Assembly: GCF_009936045.1 (NCBI RefSeq) | Contig: NZ_QWEQ01000019.1 | Location: forward strand, 22,385-86,384 | Source of the DNA: Emergencia sp. 1XD21-10 | GTDB lineage: Bacteria; Bacillota; Clostridia; Peptostreptococcales; Anaerovoracaceae | Direction of reading: 5' to 3' | DNA: 64,000 bases | Shown here: positions 34,291 to 42,370 of the stretch, in pieces | How the letters are laid out: each line of letters opens with the position of its first letter | Numbering within the stretch: position 1 is the first letter of the stretch | Translations under genes and position numbers: made by a program | The notes under the pieces: generated by a model | The model's database searches: none | What the model saw: the letters and a program-made list of their open reading frames with translations, nothing else | Told to the model about the DNA's origin: nothing

Positions 34291-35235
34291 TTAGCCTCTC
34301 TTCAGATAAGCGGTAATACAGTGGAGCGCACCTTTTCCTTTGATAATTTCAGAAATATTGACAGTTTGCACTTTGATACCGCTTTTCTCCAATAGCTCCT
34401 GAGTTCTAGGACTGCCCTCCGGCATGAGGATATGACCAGGTTCCAATGCTACGAAGTTGCATGCAAAAGTCTCTCTGACTTCGGTCTGTGATGGTGCCTC
34501 TAAAATGCGATAACCCTTTTTCTTCAGCATATCGAGAATATCGTAAGGTACCTGAGAAGCGTGAACCAGAACATGTTCGTGGCTCAGTGGGTTCATCAGT
34601 CCGTCGATGTGAATATTGCTGTAAGGCTGCTGCATGTGATATACAGTGACTCCCATGCGTTCCAGTTCATATTTTACCTGCTCAAAGCCGCTTTGGTTGC
34701 AGCGGCTGCCAGTAGATAAGACGCAGGTATGTCTATCCACCCACATGCCATTTGCACCCTCAAACATGCCGTCACCTGCGATCGTGCGCAGAATCGGTAC
34801 ACCGAGCTTTCCCAGTGCTTCTGCAATATAGCGTTCTTCCCCTCTGCGAGCTGCCATCCCTGGTCTTGTCAGGATAGCGCCTTCCGGTGTCATGAACATC
34901 AGGTCGCGGCAGAAAATTGCATTGGGTCTGTCTTCTCTCTGATTTTCTACATAATGTACTTTGACGCCAAAGTCTGTGTAGACCTTTACTACATCGTCAT
35001 GCTGTTTTCTCATCAGCTCCACATCGATGGGTTCATCAGAAAATCTAACTGCCGCAGCATCAAAATCTTCTACTTCTTTGCCGGGTCTTCTCATCAGTAC
35101 TGCCCGCAGGGTGTCGACTTCGGAACAAACGCCGAAATCACCCCAGTATTCGTTCATATCGTCTTCAAAAGCAGTTTCTTTTGGAAACCATCTTTCACCA
35201 GGTATAGCATCAATATCTTGTTTTATTTGGCTCAT
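34291..35235 (-). CDS. Arginine deiminase/DDAH-like guanidino hydrolase (first copy in operon)
   Basis: A 314-residue pentein-fold protein closely similar to the next gene: GERWFPKET, WGDFGVCSEVDTLRAVLMRR, IFCRDLMFMTPEG, NIHIDGLMNP and the terminal GALHCITAYLKRG with C306. All expected catalytic positions are kept, so it should be active on a guanidino compound. The start at 35235 follows GGAGGTGAAGGCAAT. It is first in the operon behind a canonical sigma-54 promoter, so it should be switched on by one of the two activators encoded upstream. Confidence 0.88.
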   Translation of the reverse strand: MSQIKQDIDAIPGERWFPKETAFEDDMNEYWGDFGVCSEVDTLRAVLMRRPGKEVEDFDAAAVRFSDEPIDVELMRKQHDDVVKVYTDFGVKVHYVENQREDRPNAIFCRDLMFMTPEGAILTRPGMAARRGEERYIAEALGKLGVPILRTIAGDGMFEGANGMWVDRHTCVLSTGSRCNQSGFEQVKYELERMGVTVYHMQQPYSNIHIDGLMNPLSHEHVLVHASQVPYDILDMLKKKGYRILEAPSQTEVRETFACNFVALEPGHILMPEGSPRTQELLEKSGIKVQTVNISEIIKGKGALHCITAYLKRG

Positions 35236-35272
35236 ATTGCCTTCACCTCCATTTTCATTTATCAATTTATAT

Positions 35273-35289
35273 AGCAATTCCCGTGCCAA
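35273..35289 (-). promoter_or_regulatory. Sigma-54 (-24/-12) promoter of the guanidino hydrolase operon
   Basis: On the minus strand TTGGCACGGGAATTGCT matches the consensus TGGCAC-N5-TTGC exactly. It ends 38 bases before the first start codon. The RocR-type activators encoded just upstream are the natural candidates to open it. Confidence 0.92.
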
Positions 35290-35290
35290 T

Positions 35291-35330
35291 AAAAAGAGCG
35301 AACAAATCACTTCGTATTGCTCGCTCTTTT
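35291..35330 (-). terminator. Terminator of the sigma-54 activator genes
   Basis: AAAAGAGCGA pairs with TCGCTCTTTT on the minus strand, followed by TTATT. It abuts the -24 element of the next operon. Confidence 0.8.
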
Positions 35331-35344
35331 GTTGAATTTTCAAT
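35331..35344. promoter_or_regulatory. GTTG-N6-CAAY inverted repeat, possible activator site
   Basis: GTTGAATTTTCAAT lies about 49 bases upstream of the -24 element. Almost the same sequence, GTTGTATTTTCAAC, lies upstream of the other -24/-12 promoter at 39816-39829. Confidence 0.4.
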
Positions 35345-35395
35345 GGGTTAGTTGCGAAATAGGAAAGTGCGGCCGCAGAGGAATGCCGCAATATG

Positions 35396-36796
35396 CTAAA
35401 ATTTTTTTATACTGTCAAATTTATTTTCGATTCCGTATTGCTTCAACTTATGGTTCAGATTTTGCCTGCTTAGACTAAGATTATCCAGCAGTTCATGGAT
35501 TGTAGAGCTTTCATGCATGCTTTTCAGAATCTGATCGCGCTCATAGTCTTGCAGAAGTTCTTTTAAAGTACGCTTTTCCTCTGGGCGGAATGGCGGATAA
35601 TTTTCTTCCTCTATTTCTGCCTTCATTTCTGAAGTCCAGCTAATGTCTTCCAAATGAAGGACAGCATCCTTTGCAAAGTTGAAAGCACCTTCTATGGTAT
35701 TGGCAAGCTCCCGCACATTGCCGGGCCATTCGTAGCGAAGGAATAACGCTTTGACGCTGTCATCCACGCCTAAAATATTTTTATCCATCGACCGGTTATA
35801 GAGTCGGATAAAATGTTCCGTCAGAGGCATAATATCTTCTTTGCGATCCTTCAAATCGGGTAGGTCTATTTGCACAACGCGAAGCCTGTAATAAAGGTCA
35901 TCGCGCAACATGTTCTGCTGTACCAGCTGCAGGGGTTCTACGTTGGTCGCAGCAATGACGCGCACATCGACAGGACGGGGTTCGTAGTCTCCTACTCTTG
36001 TAATTTTCTGTTCTTCGATGGCTTTTAAAATTTTTGCCTGCAGGTTCAAATCCATGTTGTTTATTTCATCCAGGAAAAGCGTACCGCCGCTTGCAGCTTC
36101 AAAGAGCCCTTTCCGGTTTTCTGCTCCGGTAAAACTACCCTTTATAGTACCGAATAAAATGCTTTCCATCAGACTTGCTGGAATGGCAGCGCAGTTTTGC
36201 GTTACAAAGCGTTGGCTACTTCTTTTGCTGCCAGCATGAATGGCTTCCGCTGCCATGCCCTTTCCGGAACCTGTTTTTCCGTATAGGAGAATTGATGAAT
36301 CGGTTCTGGCGACTTTGCGAATTTTTGATTTTACAAGCTCCATTTCCGGATTGCAGGTAATGATATCGTCTACAGTGAAACGGGCATGGTGCATTTCACT
36401 ATGGATGGGTGTAATATAGATGTTCCGACATTCGTTCTCACCGATGATATACTGGGACGCCTCGACGGCGCCGATGATTTCTGTCCCGTCAAAAATGGGC
36501 AGTGTTGTGTTGACTTCATGTACTTCCTGTCCTTTGAAATCTATGGTTTTTTGGTATATATTAGAAGTCGGCTTTCCAGTCTTCAGAGCTTTCATGATTG
36601 TGCTGGCAGACAAGTCCAGATTGGGATAAATCTGCGACAGAGTTTTTCCGATTACATCTTTATCCTGTAAACTATTGAGATCCGGACGGTTATTGTAATA
36701 GTATACTGCTATTGCATGTCGATCGAAAATAATGACGCCATTGAAATAGTTGTATACGTCCAAGAGTTCCTGCGCATATTCACGTAGCTTTTTCAT
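35396..36796 (-). CDS. Sigma-54-dependent activator, RocR-like (first of tandem pair)
   Basis: A 466-residue enhancer-binding protein. A PAS-like N-terminal sensor domain (about 1-120) precedes the AAA+ domain with Walker A GKTGSGKG (173-180) and the sigma-54-contact loop GSFTGA (220-225). A Fis-type helix-turn-helix closes the protein (TIHELLDNLSLSRQNLNHKL). There is no receiver domain, so it senses a small molecule. It lies 4 bases after the paralogous activator gene and just upstream of the sigma-54 promoter of the guanidino hydrolase operon. Confidence 0.93.
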   Translation of the reverse strand: MKKLREYAQELLDVYNYFNGVIIFDRHAIAVYYYNNRPDLNSLQDKDVIGKTLSQIYPNLDLSASTIMKALKTGKPTSNIYQKTIDFKGQEVHEVNTTLPIFDGTEIIGAVEASQYIIGENECRNIYITPIHSEMHHARFTVDDIITCNPEMELVKSKIRKVARTDSSILLYGKTGSGKGMAAEAIHAGSKRSSQRFVTQNCAAIPASLMESILFGTIKGSFTGAENRKGLFEAASGGTLFLDEINNMDLNLQAKILKAIEEQKITRVGDYEPRPVDVRVIAATNVEPLQLVQQNMLRDDLYYRLRVVQIDLPDLKDRKEDIMPLTEHFIRLYNRSMDKNILGVDDSVKALFLRYEWPGNVRELANTIEGAFNFAKDAVLHLEDISWTSEMKAEIEEENYPPFRPEEKRTLKELLQDYERDQILKSMHESSTIHELLDNLSLSRQNLNHKLKQYGIENKFDSIKKF

Positions 36797-36800
36797 TCTG

Positions 36801-38180
36801 TCACTCCTCTCTGCGGCAGACGTCCATTATCTGTAATGTTTTCATTTTTGCACTTAGCGTTTGCCGACTGATTCCAAGGCAGGCGGCAGTATCGGTCATA
36901 CTGCCGCAATGTGCCAGCGCTTCTTTTAGGAGATATCGCTCAAAGCGTTGTGCTTTTGCTTTTAGGCTGCTACCGGTGATGTTCTTTTCTGTGTAGGGCT
37001 TCTCCATAGTGTGGAGTACTTTTGTGTCAATATCTTCTATATTGATGATATCTCCTTCACACAAATTGAAGCCGCTTTCAATCATGTTTCGTAATTCTCT
37101 GACATTGCCTGGCCAGGTGTATTGTTGAAATGCTTCCATAACCTGGCTAGAGACATTTTCGATTCGGCGGTGCATGGTGCGGTTAAAAAATTCGATGTAG
37201 TATTCGGTTAGGGGCAAGATATCTTCTTTACGTTTGCGTAGAGGGGGAATATCTAGCTGTACAACACGCAGGCGGTAATATAAATCTTCCCGCAGTTTTC
37301 CATTTTTGACGCAGTCTTTGGGAGATTCATTCATTGCTGCAATAATCCTGACATCTATGGGAATTTCCTCAGTGCTACCGATTCGCGTTACTTTTTGTTC
37401 TTCCAGTACCCGCAGTAGTTTAGCTTGTACTGCCAGATCCATCGAGTTTACTTCATCCAGAAAAAGTGTGCCGCCGCTTGCAGCTTCAAAGAGCCCCATA
37501 TGGTTTTCTGCATTGGTAAATCCACCTTTTACGGTGCCAAAGAGGATGCTTTCCAGTAAATTCTCAGGAATTGCGGCACAGTTCTGGGAAAGAAACCGTT
37601 TATTTCCTCGGGGACTGTTTGAATGCAGTGCCTGTGCAACCAGTTCTTTACCTGTCCCCGTTTCTCCATAGATTAGAGCTGTGGACTTGGAACGGGATGC
37701 CTGCATAATGCGTTCCTTTAGCTGTTCCATCGATGGCGAAACAGAGATAATATCATTGAGCAGGTATGGTTCGCGTGTTCCTGTCAGTTCAGAGTTCATG
37801 ATAAAAATGTTTAAGTGTTCCTCACGGTTTTCCAGGTATAAAAAGACTTCGATGGAACCAACAATTTTGTCATGAATATAAATAGGAAATGTGCTGAATA
37901 GGGCTTCATAGGTTTCATTCCTGTGATTTGTAAGCCTTTGGTGCTGGTTCAGCAGCGGCTTTCCTGTCCGAATGACTTCAAACATGGAACTGTTTTTTTC
38001 CTCCAGTCCGGGATAAACAGTAAAAAGGCTTTTGCCTCTGGTATTTTCATTGGTCAGTGTGTTGATATCTTTGCGTGAGTTGTAGTAATATTCAATTATC
38101 CCTTTGCGGTCGATGACGATGGCACCATCATAATAGTTGTAGATATTTAAAATTTGTTTTACGTATTTAGATAATTCCAT
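36801..38180 (-). CDS. Sigma-54-type activator with altered GAFTGA loop (second of tandem pair)
   Basis: A 459-residue paralogue of the neighbouring activator. It has a PAS-like sensor domain (about 1-125), Walker A GETGTGKE (172-179) and a C-terminal Fis-type helix-turn-helix (TDTAACLGISRQTLSAKM). The GAFTGA loop reads GGFTNA (219-224), departing at the second and fifth positions. Changes at the threonine-glycine pair usually weaken sigma-54 contact, so it may be a weak activator, a heteromer partner or a modulator. The ATG at 38180 follows GAGGATACCAA. Its promoter overlaps a palindrome. Confidence 0.9.
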   Translation of the reverse strand: MELSKYVKQILNIYNYYDGAIVIDRKGIIEYYYNSRKDINTLTNENTRGKSLFTVYPGLEEKNSSMFEVIRTGKPLLNQHQRLTNHRNETYEALFSTFPIYIHDKIVGSIEVFLYLENREEHLNIFIMNSELTGTREPYLLNDIISVSPSMEQLKERIMQASRSKSTALIYGETGTGKELVAQALHSNSPRGNKRFLSQNCAAIPENLLESILFGTVKGGFTNAENHMGLFEAASGGTLFLDEVNSMDLAVQAKLLRVLEEQKVTRIGSTEEIPIDVRIIAAMNESPKDCVKNGKLREDLYYRLRVVQLDIPPLRKRKEDILPLTEYYIEFFNRTMHRRIENVSSQVMEAFQQYTWPGNVRELRNMIESGFNLCEGDIINIEDIDTKVLHTMEKPYTEKNITGSSLKAKAQRFERYLLKEALAHCGSMTDTAACLGISRQTLSAKMKTLQIMDVCRREE

Positions 38181-38211
38181 TTGGTATCCTCGCTTGCTTG
38201 TTTATATTAAA

Positions 38212-38240
38212 ATTTTAGCATAGGATTTGTTTCAAATCAA
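38212..38240 (-). promoter_or_regulatory. Promoter of the tandem activator genes, with palindrome
   Basis: On the minus strand TTGATT (38235-38240) and TAAAAT (38212-38217) are 17 bases apart. The spacer holds the perfect inverted repeat GATTTG-TTT-CAAATC (38224-38238 on the plus strand), a likely autoregulatory site. Confidence 0.6.
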
Positions 38241-38283
38241 TTTATTAAATAAGAGCAACTTCTGGAAAATATTTGTATATTTG

Positions 38284-38324
38284 AAAAATCCCCCAAGATA
38301 GGACTATGTCTGGCCTTGGGGGAT
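38284..38324 (-). terminator. Terminator of the APC permease gene
   Basis: On the minus strand ATCCCCCAAG pairs with CTTGGGGGAT, followed by TTTTTC. Confidence 0.87.
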
Positions 38325-38355
38325 TGGGGAAAGACCCCTGTATGATAAGGGCTAT

Positions 38356-39747
38356 TTATGCGTTCTTAGCTTCCTTTTTGTTGAGGCGGTCATAGTAGAT
38401 GTAGATGACTGCGCCAATGGCAGGAACGACAATTAATCCGAAGATGGACATCATCGGGTCATCAAGGAAGTTGCTGACCAGAAGTCCGACAAAGCATAAG
38501 GTTGCGATGAGGACAGTTACAACACCGCCTGGAACTTTGTAAGGTTTTTCTTTGTCTGGGAAACGGTAACGGTTTACCAGAACGCCGAATACGCCCAGTA
38601 AAGACCCGATAGCGCCGAGGAATACAACCAGAGTAGTCAGCTGATCCAGACTGCGGAACAGTACCAGAATGATTGCGATAACACACTGCGTAATCAGAGC
38701 AACAGCTGGAACACCTTTCTTGGAAAGCGTACCCTGATTTCTGAAGAAATGTCCCTCGTGAGACATTGCATAGCCGACTCTGGCGTATGCCAATACCTGT
38801 CCGTTCAGAGAGCCCAGCATCGCAACCAGCATAGCTGCAACAACCAGAACGCTGCCGAAGCTGCCGAAGAGACGTCTTGCCACTTCTGTGCCTAAATATA
38901 CATTGTCAGATTCAATCATAGCTTTTGCTTCTTCGATTGGAATAACTCGATAAATTGCAAAGTTAAATAAGATATAGAATACAGTAACAAAACCGACGCC
39001 GATAACCAGCGCTTTTGGCAAGTTCTTCTGTGGATTTCTCATTTCTTCCCCCAGGTTGGCTACGTTAGACCAGCCTTCATATGCCCATAGCGAAGAGAGT
39101 GTAGCAAATGCTACAATTCCAATACCACTGGTAAAGCTGGCTGTTTCGCCAGTTGCTTCTACGGGAACTGGACTCAGATCCGGCATGTAGTTTCCAATAA
39201 TAATTGCACCAATCAGAATGATTCCCATTGGCACGATTTTCGCAATCATAGTCACGTTTGCCATAACGGACGCTTCTTTTACACCCAAGATGTTATATAA
39301 GGTAAATAAGATGATGAGAACGATGGCGATGGACTTGATGTGCATATCGCCCATACCCGGGAAAAATTCAACCAGTGCAGTAGGGATTGCGATAGCAACC
39401 GCAGATATGGAGCCCGGACTTGCGATAAGCCACTGGCTGAATCCATACATATAACCTACAACCGGGTGATAGACTTCGTTCAGATATACGGTTAATCCGC
39501 CTGCTTTTGGCATGGAAGATCCCAGCTCTGAGAAACAAAGAGCGCCCAGCAGGCTGATAACGCCGCCTACCAGCCAGCAGAGCAGTGCAACACCAGTATC
39601 ATAGTTTGCTCTCTGCAGAACATAAGAACCCAAATAGAAAATACCTGAACCAATCATGATGCCGGCAACGATACTTACACCGCTGAAAACAGAGATTTCT
39701 TTTTTAAATTCGCCGTTTTCAGCTGCTAATTTTTTTTGATTTGACAT
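38356..39747 (-). CDS. APC family amino acid permease
   Basis: A 463-residue membrane transporter with about twelve helices of the amino acid/polyamine/organocation superfamily. The N-terminal SGVSIVAGIMIGSGIFYLGS is the family's substrate-binding first helix, and the mid-protein WAYEGWSNVANLGEEMRNPQ matches LAT-type exchangers. It ends in a basic tail. The ATG at 39747 follows AAAAGGAGGAGAAAG. A -24/-12 promoter lies 42 bases upstream, so it is probably co-regulated with the guanidino hydrolase operon. The substrate is likely an amino acid or guanidino derivative. Confidence 0.88.
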   Translation of the reverse strand: MSNQKKLAAENGEFKKEISVFSGVSIVAGIMIGSGIFYLGSYVLQRANYDTGVALLCWLVGGVISLLGALCFSELGSSMPKAGGLTVYLNEVYHPVVGYMYGFSQWLIASPGSISAVAIAIPTALVEFFPGMGDMHIKSIAIVLIILFTLYNILGVKEASVMANVTMIAKIVPMGIILIGAIIIGNYMPDLSPVPVEATGETASFTSGIGIVAFATLSSLWAYEGWSNVANLGEEMRNPQKNLPKALVIGVGFVTVFYILFNFAIYRVIPIEEAKAMIESDNVYLGTEVARRLFGSFGSVLVVAAMLVAMLGSLNGQVLAYARVGYAMSHEGHFFRNQGTLSKKGVPAVALITQCVIAIILVLFRSLDQLTTLVVFLGAIGSLLGVFGVLVNRYRFPDKEKPYKVPGGVVTVLIATLCFVGLLVSNFLDDPMMSIFGLIVVPAIGAVIYIYYDRLNKKEAKNA

Positions 39748-39788
39748 TCTTTCTCCTCCTTTTCATTTTGATTGTCGAAAAAGATAAT

Positions 39789-39805
39789 TGCAAAGTGTAT
39801 GCCAA
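39789..39805 (-). promoter_or_regulatory. Sigma-54 (-24/-12) promoter of the APC permease gene
   Basis: On the minus strand TTGGCATACACTTTGCA gives TGGCAT-N5-TTGC, one base from the best consensus. It is the second such promoter within 5 kb of the tandem activator genes. Confidence 0.88.
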
Positions 39806-39815
39806 AAGAATACTT

Positions 39816-39829
39816 GTTGTATTTTCAAC
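39816..39829. promoter_or_regulatory. GTTG-N6-CAAC inverted repeat, possible activator site
   Basis: GTTGTATTTTCAAC lies 11 bases upstream of the -24 element and matches 12 of 14 bases of the sequence at 35331-35344. Confidence 0.4.
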
Positions 39830-39899
39830 GCTTTTAGACCCAGGCATAATAGTTCTGTCTTCACTTTGCAGAAAATTTTCTTAACATGTCAAATATGCG

Positions 39900-39986
39900 G
39901 CGGCTGCCACTTTGATACATTCACCATAGCCCCTGCCACTAAAGTGCAAGCAGCCGCATAGGGCTTTAAATCCCGGGCGGCTGCTT
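39900..39986 (-). terminator. Alternative hairpins at the 3' end of the peptide operon
   Basis: AAGCAGCCGC (39948-39957) can pair either with GCGGCTGCTT (39977-39986) or with GCGGCTGC (39900-39907, extended by CACTTT against AAAGTG). The first pairing forms just after the deacylase gene ends and probably terminates the operon, although the T run is short. The second is mutually exclusive with it. Confidence 0.55.
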
Positions 39987-40013
39987 ACTTTATTGAAAGG
40001 TGTCATTATGAAT

Positions 40014-41369
40014 TTAGCTGTTTTGATATGGAATGAACCGTCCCAGTGTTCCGTTGACCATGGTTTTGTCTTTCACCGCAATCTGTCCGCCTAATATGAC
40101 ATAAGAAATCCCATCGGGCGGCAGGGTCGGATGTTCATAGGTGGCACAGTCTGCAATCGCGTTCTCATCAAAAATGACGATATCCGCGTCGAAGCCTTCT
40201 CTGATTTCACCTTTTGTCTTCAGATTAAGACGATCGGCAGGCAGCACTGTCATCTTGCGCAGCGCGTCCATCATGGTCAGAACGCCTTTTTCGCGCACCA
40301 TCCGTCCAAGGACACGAGGGAATGTTCCCGCGCCTCTCGGATGACCGCCGCCGTCAGTGAATCCGCAGTCGCTGCCTACCATGACATATGGAGCCTGATA
40401 CGCAAGCTCTACTTCCGGCTCGTTCATTACAAATGCCGCTACATACAGATCCGGGTCTTCCGCGCGCAGTTTTTCAAACAGCGCCTTATCGCACCGCTGT
40501 CCTTTATATGAACCAGCCGTAACCATCAGGTCGCTGTAGTCCCACTTCTCAAAACTGGCTTCATCAAATACCGCGGTGCCGATGCCGGTGCAGAACGCCG
40601 TGTAAGGATAGCAGTCGCAGGTAATGTCCACCCCAGCGCCTCTGGCTTCCTCGATACACGTCAGCGCCTGTCGCATGTAGCCTACCGCGCTGCAGCTTCC
40701 AATATGGGACATCTGCATGCCGTAGCCGCTTCTGCGCTGAATTTCCACCAGTTCCTCAATGGATGCCACACTGTCCGGTCCATCTGCGCGAAAATGCACA
40801 GAGGTCAAATATCCCGGCTCCTCCAGTGCAGACAAAAGTTCCACCGTTTCATCGGTTGTCACACCCGGCGCATATTCAAATCCGCAGGACAGTCCCACAG
40901 GACCGTATTTTCTGCATGCTGCCAGTTCCCGTTTCATCTGGTCAAGCTGCGCTTTCGTAGACGGTTTATACCTGTCGCCGGCGCCGGCATGCTCACGCAG
41001 GCTGTTTTGTCCCACAAACATCATATAGTTGGTAGGACTGCCCTGACTGTTTACTCTGCCGCAAAAGTCTTCCAGCCTGTTATAGCTGTCGCCGCAGTTG
41101 CCGCCTACTTTCGTCGTAACGCCCATTCTGACCTCACAGGCCGCTGTGAAAAAGTCATGTGCATCGCCGTGCAGTGCGTTTTCATGGGCATGGATGTCGA
41201 TAAAACCGGGAGAGGCAATTTTGCCCTCCGCATCGATGGTTTCCAGCGTATCCTCATCCACCGTTCCTACTTTCAAAATCGTTCCGTGATCAATTAAAAT
41301 GTCGGCAACTTCCCAGGTATCTGTTTCAAAATCAGGGATTTTCGCATTCAATATTTTTAACTCTTTCAT
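40014..41369 (-). CDS. N-acyl-D-amino-acid deacylase family amidohydrolase
   Basis: A 451-residue zinc-dependent amidohydrolase of the D-aminoacylase group. Metal ligands are visible in SPGFIDIHAHEN, in the HFRADGPDS region, in QMSHIGSC and in VGSDCGF. The enzymes remove acyl groups from D-amino acids in the cytosol. It is last in an operon with a dipeptide ABC transporter and a beta-lactamase-fold hydrolase, which supports processing of imported D-amino-acid-containing peptides. Dihydroorotase-like activity on another amide is the alternative. Confidence 0.88.
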   Translation of the reverse strand: MKELKILNAKIPDFETDTWEVADILIDHGTILKVGTVDEDTLETIDAEGKIASPGFIDIHAHENALHGDAHDFFTAACEVRMGVTTKVGGNCGDSYNRLEDFCGRVNSQGSPTNYMMFVGQNSLREHAGAGDRYKPSTKAQLDQMKRELAACRKYGPVGLSCGFEYAPGVTTDETVELLSALEEPGYLTSVHFRADGPDSVASIEELVEIQRRSGYGMQMSHIGSCSAVGYMRQALTCIEEARGAGVDITCDCYPYTAFCTGIGTAVFDEASFEKWDYSDLMVTAGSYKGQRCDKALFEKLRAEDPDLYVAAFVMNEPEVELAYQAPYVMVGSDCGFTDGGGHPRGAGTFPRVLGRMVREKGVLTMMDALRKMTVLPADRLNLKTKGEIREGFDADIVIFDENAIADCATYEHPTLPPDGISYVILGGQIAVKDKTMVNGTLGRFIPYQNS

Positions 41370-41389
41370 CGTTTCTCCTCACTGCAGCC

Positions 41390-42370
41390 TTAAAATTCCA
41401 GTTCTCCTGCAAAATGGCACGCCGAAAAATGGCCTTCGCCTACTTCTTTCATCTCCGGCGCTTCTGCCTTGCAGATTTCCTTACAATATTTACATCTGCC
41501 TGCGAATCGGCAGCCCGGCGTATCTTCGGTCAAACTCGGCATATCGCCGCTGAGCAGATACTTCTTGCGGTACCGCTCTTTCGGATGCAGAGGCGGCACA
41601 GAAGAAAGCAGCCCGAAGGTGTACGGATGGGTGCAGGATGCGTATATGTCGGCAGTTTTGCCGATTTCCATGATCTTGCCGCCGTACATCACGCAGATCC
41701 GATCACTCATATATCTAACCACAGACAGATTGTGGGTAATGAACAGATAGGTCATGGAAAGTTCATCCTGCAGTTTGAGAAGTTCATTCAGCGTCTGCGC
41801 CTGCACCGACACATCCAGTGCACTGGTCGGTTCGTCCAGCACCAAAAGTTTCGGTTTCAGCATAATGGCGCGGGCAATACTGACTCTCTGCTGCTGTCCG
41901 CCTGACAGTTCATGGGGAAATCTGTCGAGAAGCTCCAGTCCAATATTGATCTTCTCCGCAGTATCGTAAATCAAATCCTTGGCGGTCGCCTTATTATAGC
42001 CATTAATCAAAAGCGGTCTTTCCAGGGAACGATAGATAGAAGAACGGGGATTCAGTGAGGATGCAGGGTCCTGAAACACTGCGCCTACACTTTGCCGCAG
42101 GGCTTTTTTATTCTTTTTGTCCCATACGTCGAGTCCATCGAGATAAATGGTACTCTCGGTCGGCGGCAAAAGCCCCAGAATCATCTTTGCCAGCGTCGTT
42201 TTTCCACTTCCGCTTTCTCCCACAAGTCCCAGGGTTTCTCCGCGGAAAATTTCCAGATTCACATCGTCCACTGCTCGGACAAAGGCATTTTTCTTATCTC
42301 TCCGCAGGGGAAAGTATTTTTTCAGATGCTCCATCCGAACCAGCGTCCGGTCTTTTTCTTCACTATACAT
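41390..42370 (-). CDS. Dipeptide/oligopeptide ABC transporter ATPase (OppF/DppF-like)
   Basis: A 326-residue cytosolic ATPase subunit. It has Walker A GESGSGKT, the signature LSGGQQQR and Walker B LLVLDEPTSALD. The C-terminal extension with CRFAGRCKYCKEIC is the cysteine-rich oligopeptide-transporter tail. The start at 42370 overlaps the previous ATPase gene by 8 bases. The longer open frame upstream lies inside that gene and is not used. It pairs with the DppD-like ATPase to power the two permeases. Confidence 0.93.
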   Translation of the reverse strand: MYSEEKDRTLVRMEHLKKYFPLRRDKKNAFVRAVDDVNLEIFRGETLGLVGESGSGKTTLAKMILGLLPPTESTIYLDGLDVWDKKNKKALRQSVGAVFQDPASSLNPRSSIYRSLERPLLINGYNKATAKDLIYDTAEKINIGLELLDRFPHELSGGQQQRVSIARAIMLKPKLLVLDEPTSALDVSVQAQTLNELLKLQDELSMTYLFITHNLSVVRYMSDRICVMYGGKIMEIGKTADIYASCTHPYTFGLLSSVPPLHPKERYRKKYLLSGDMPSLTEDTPGCRFAGRCKYCKEICKAEAPEMKEVGEGHFSACHFAGELEF

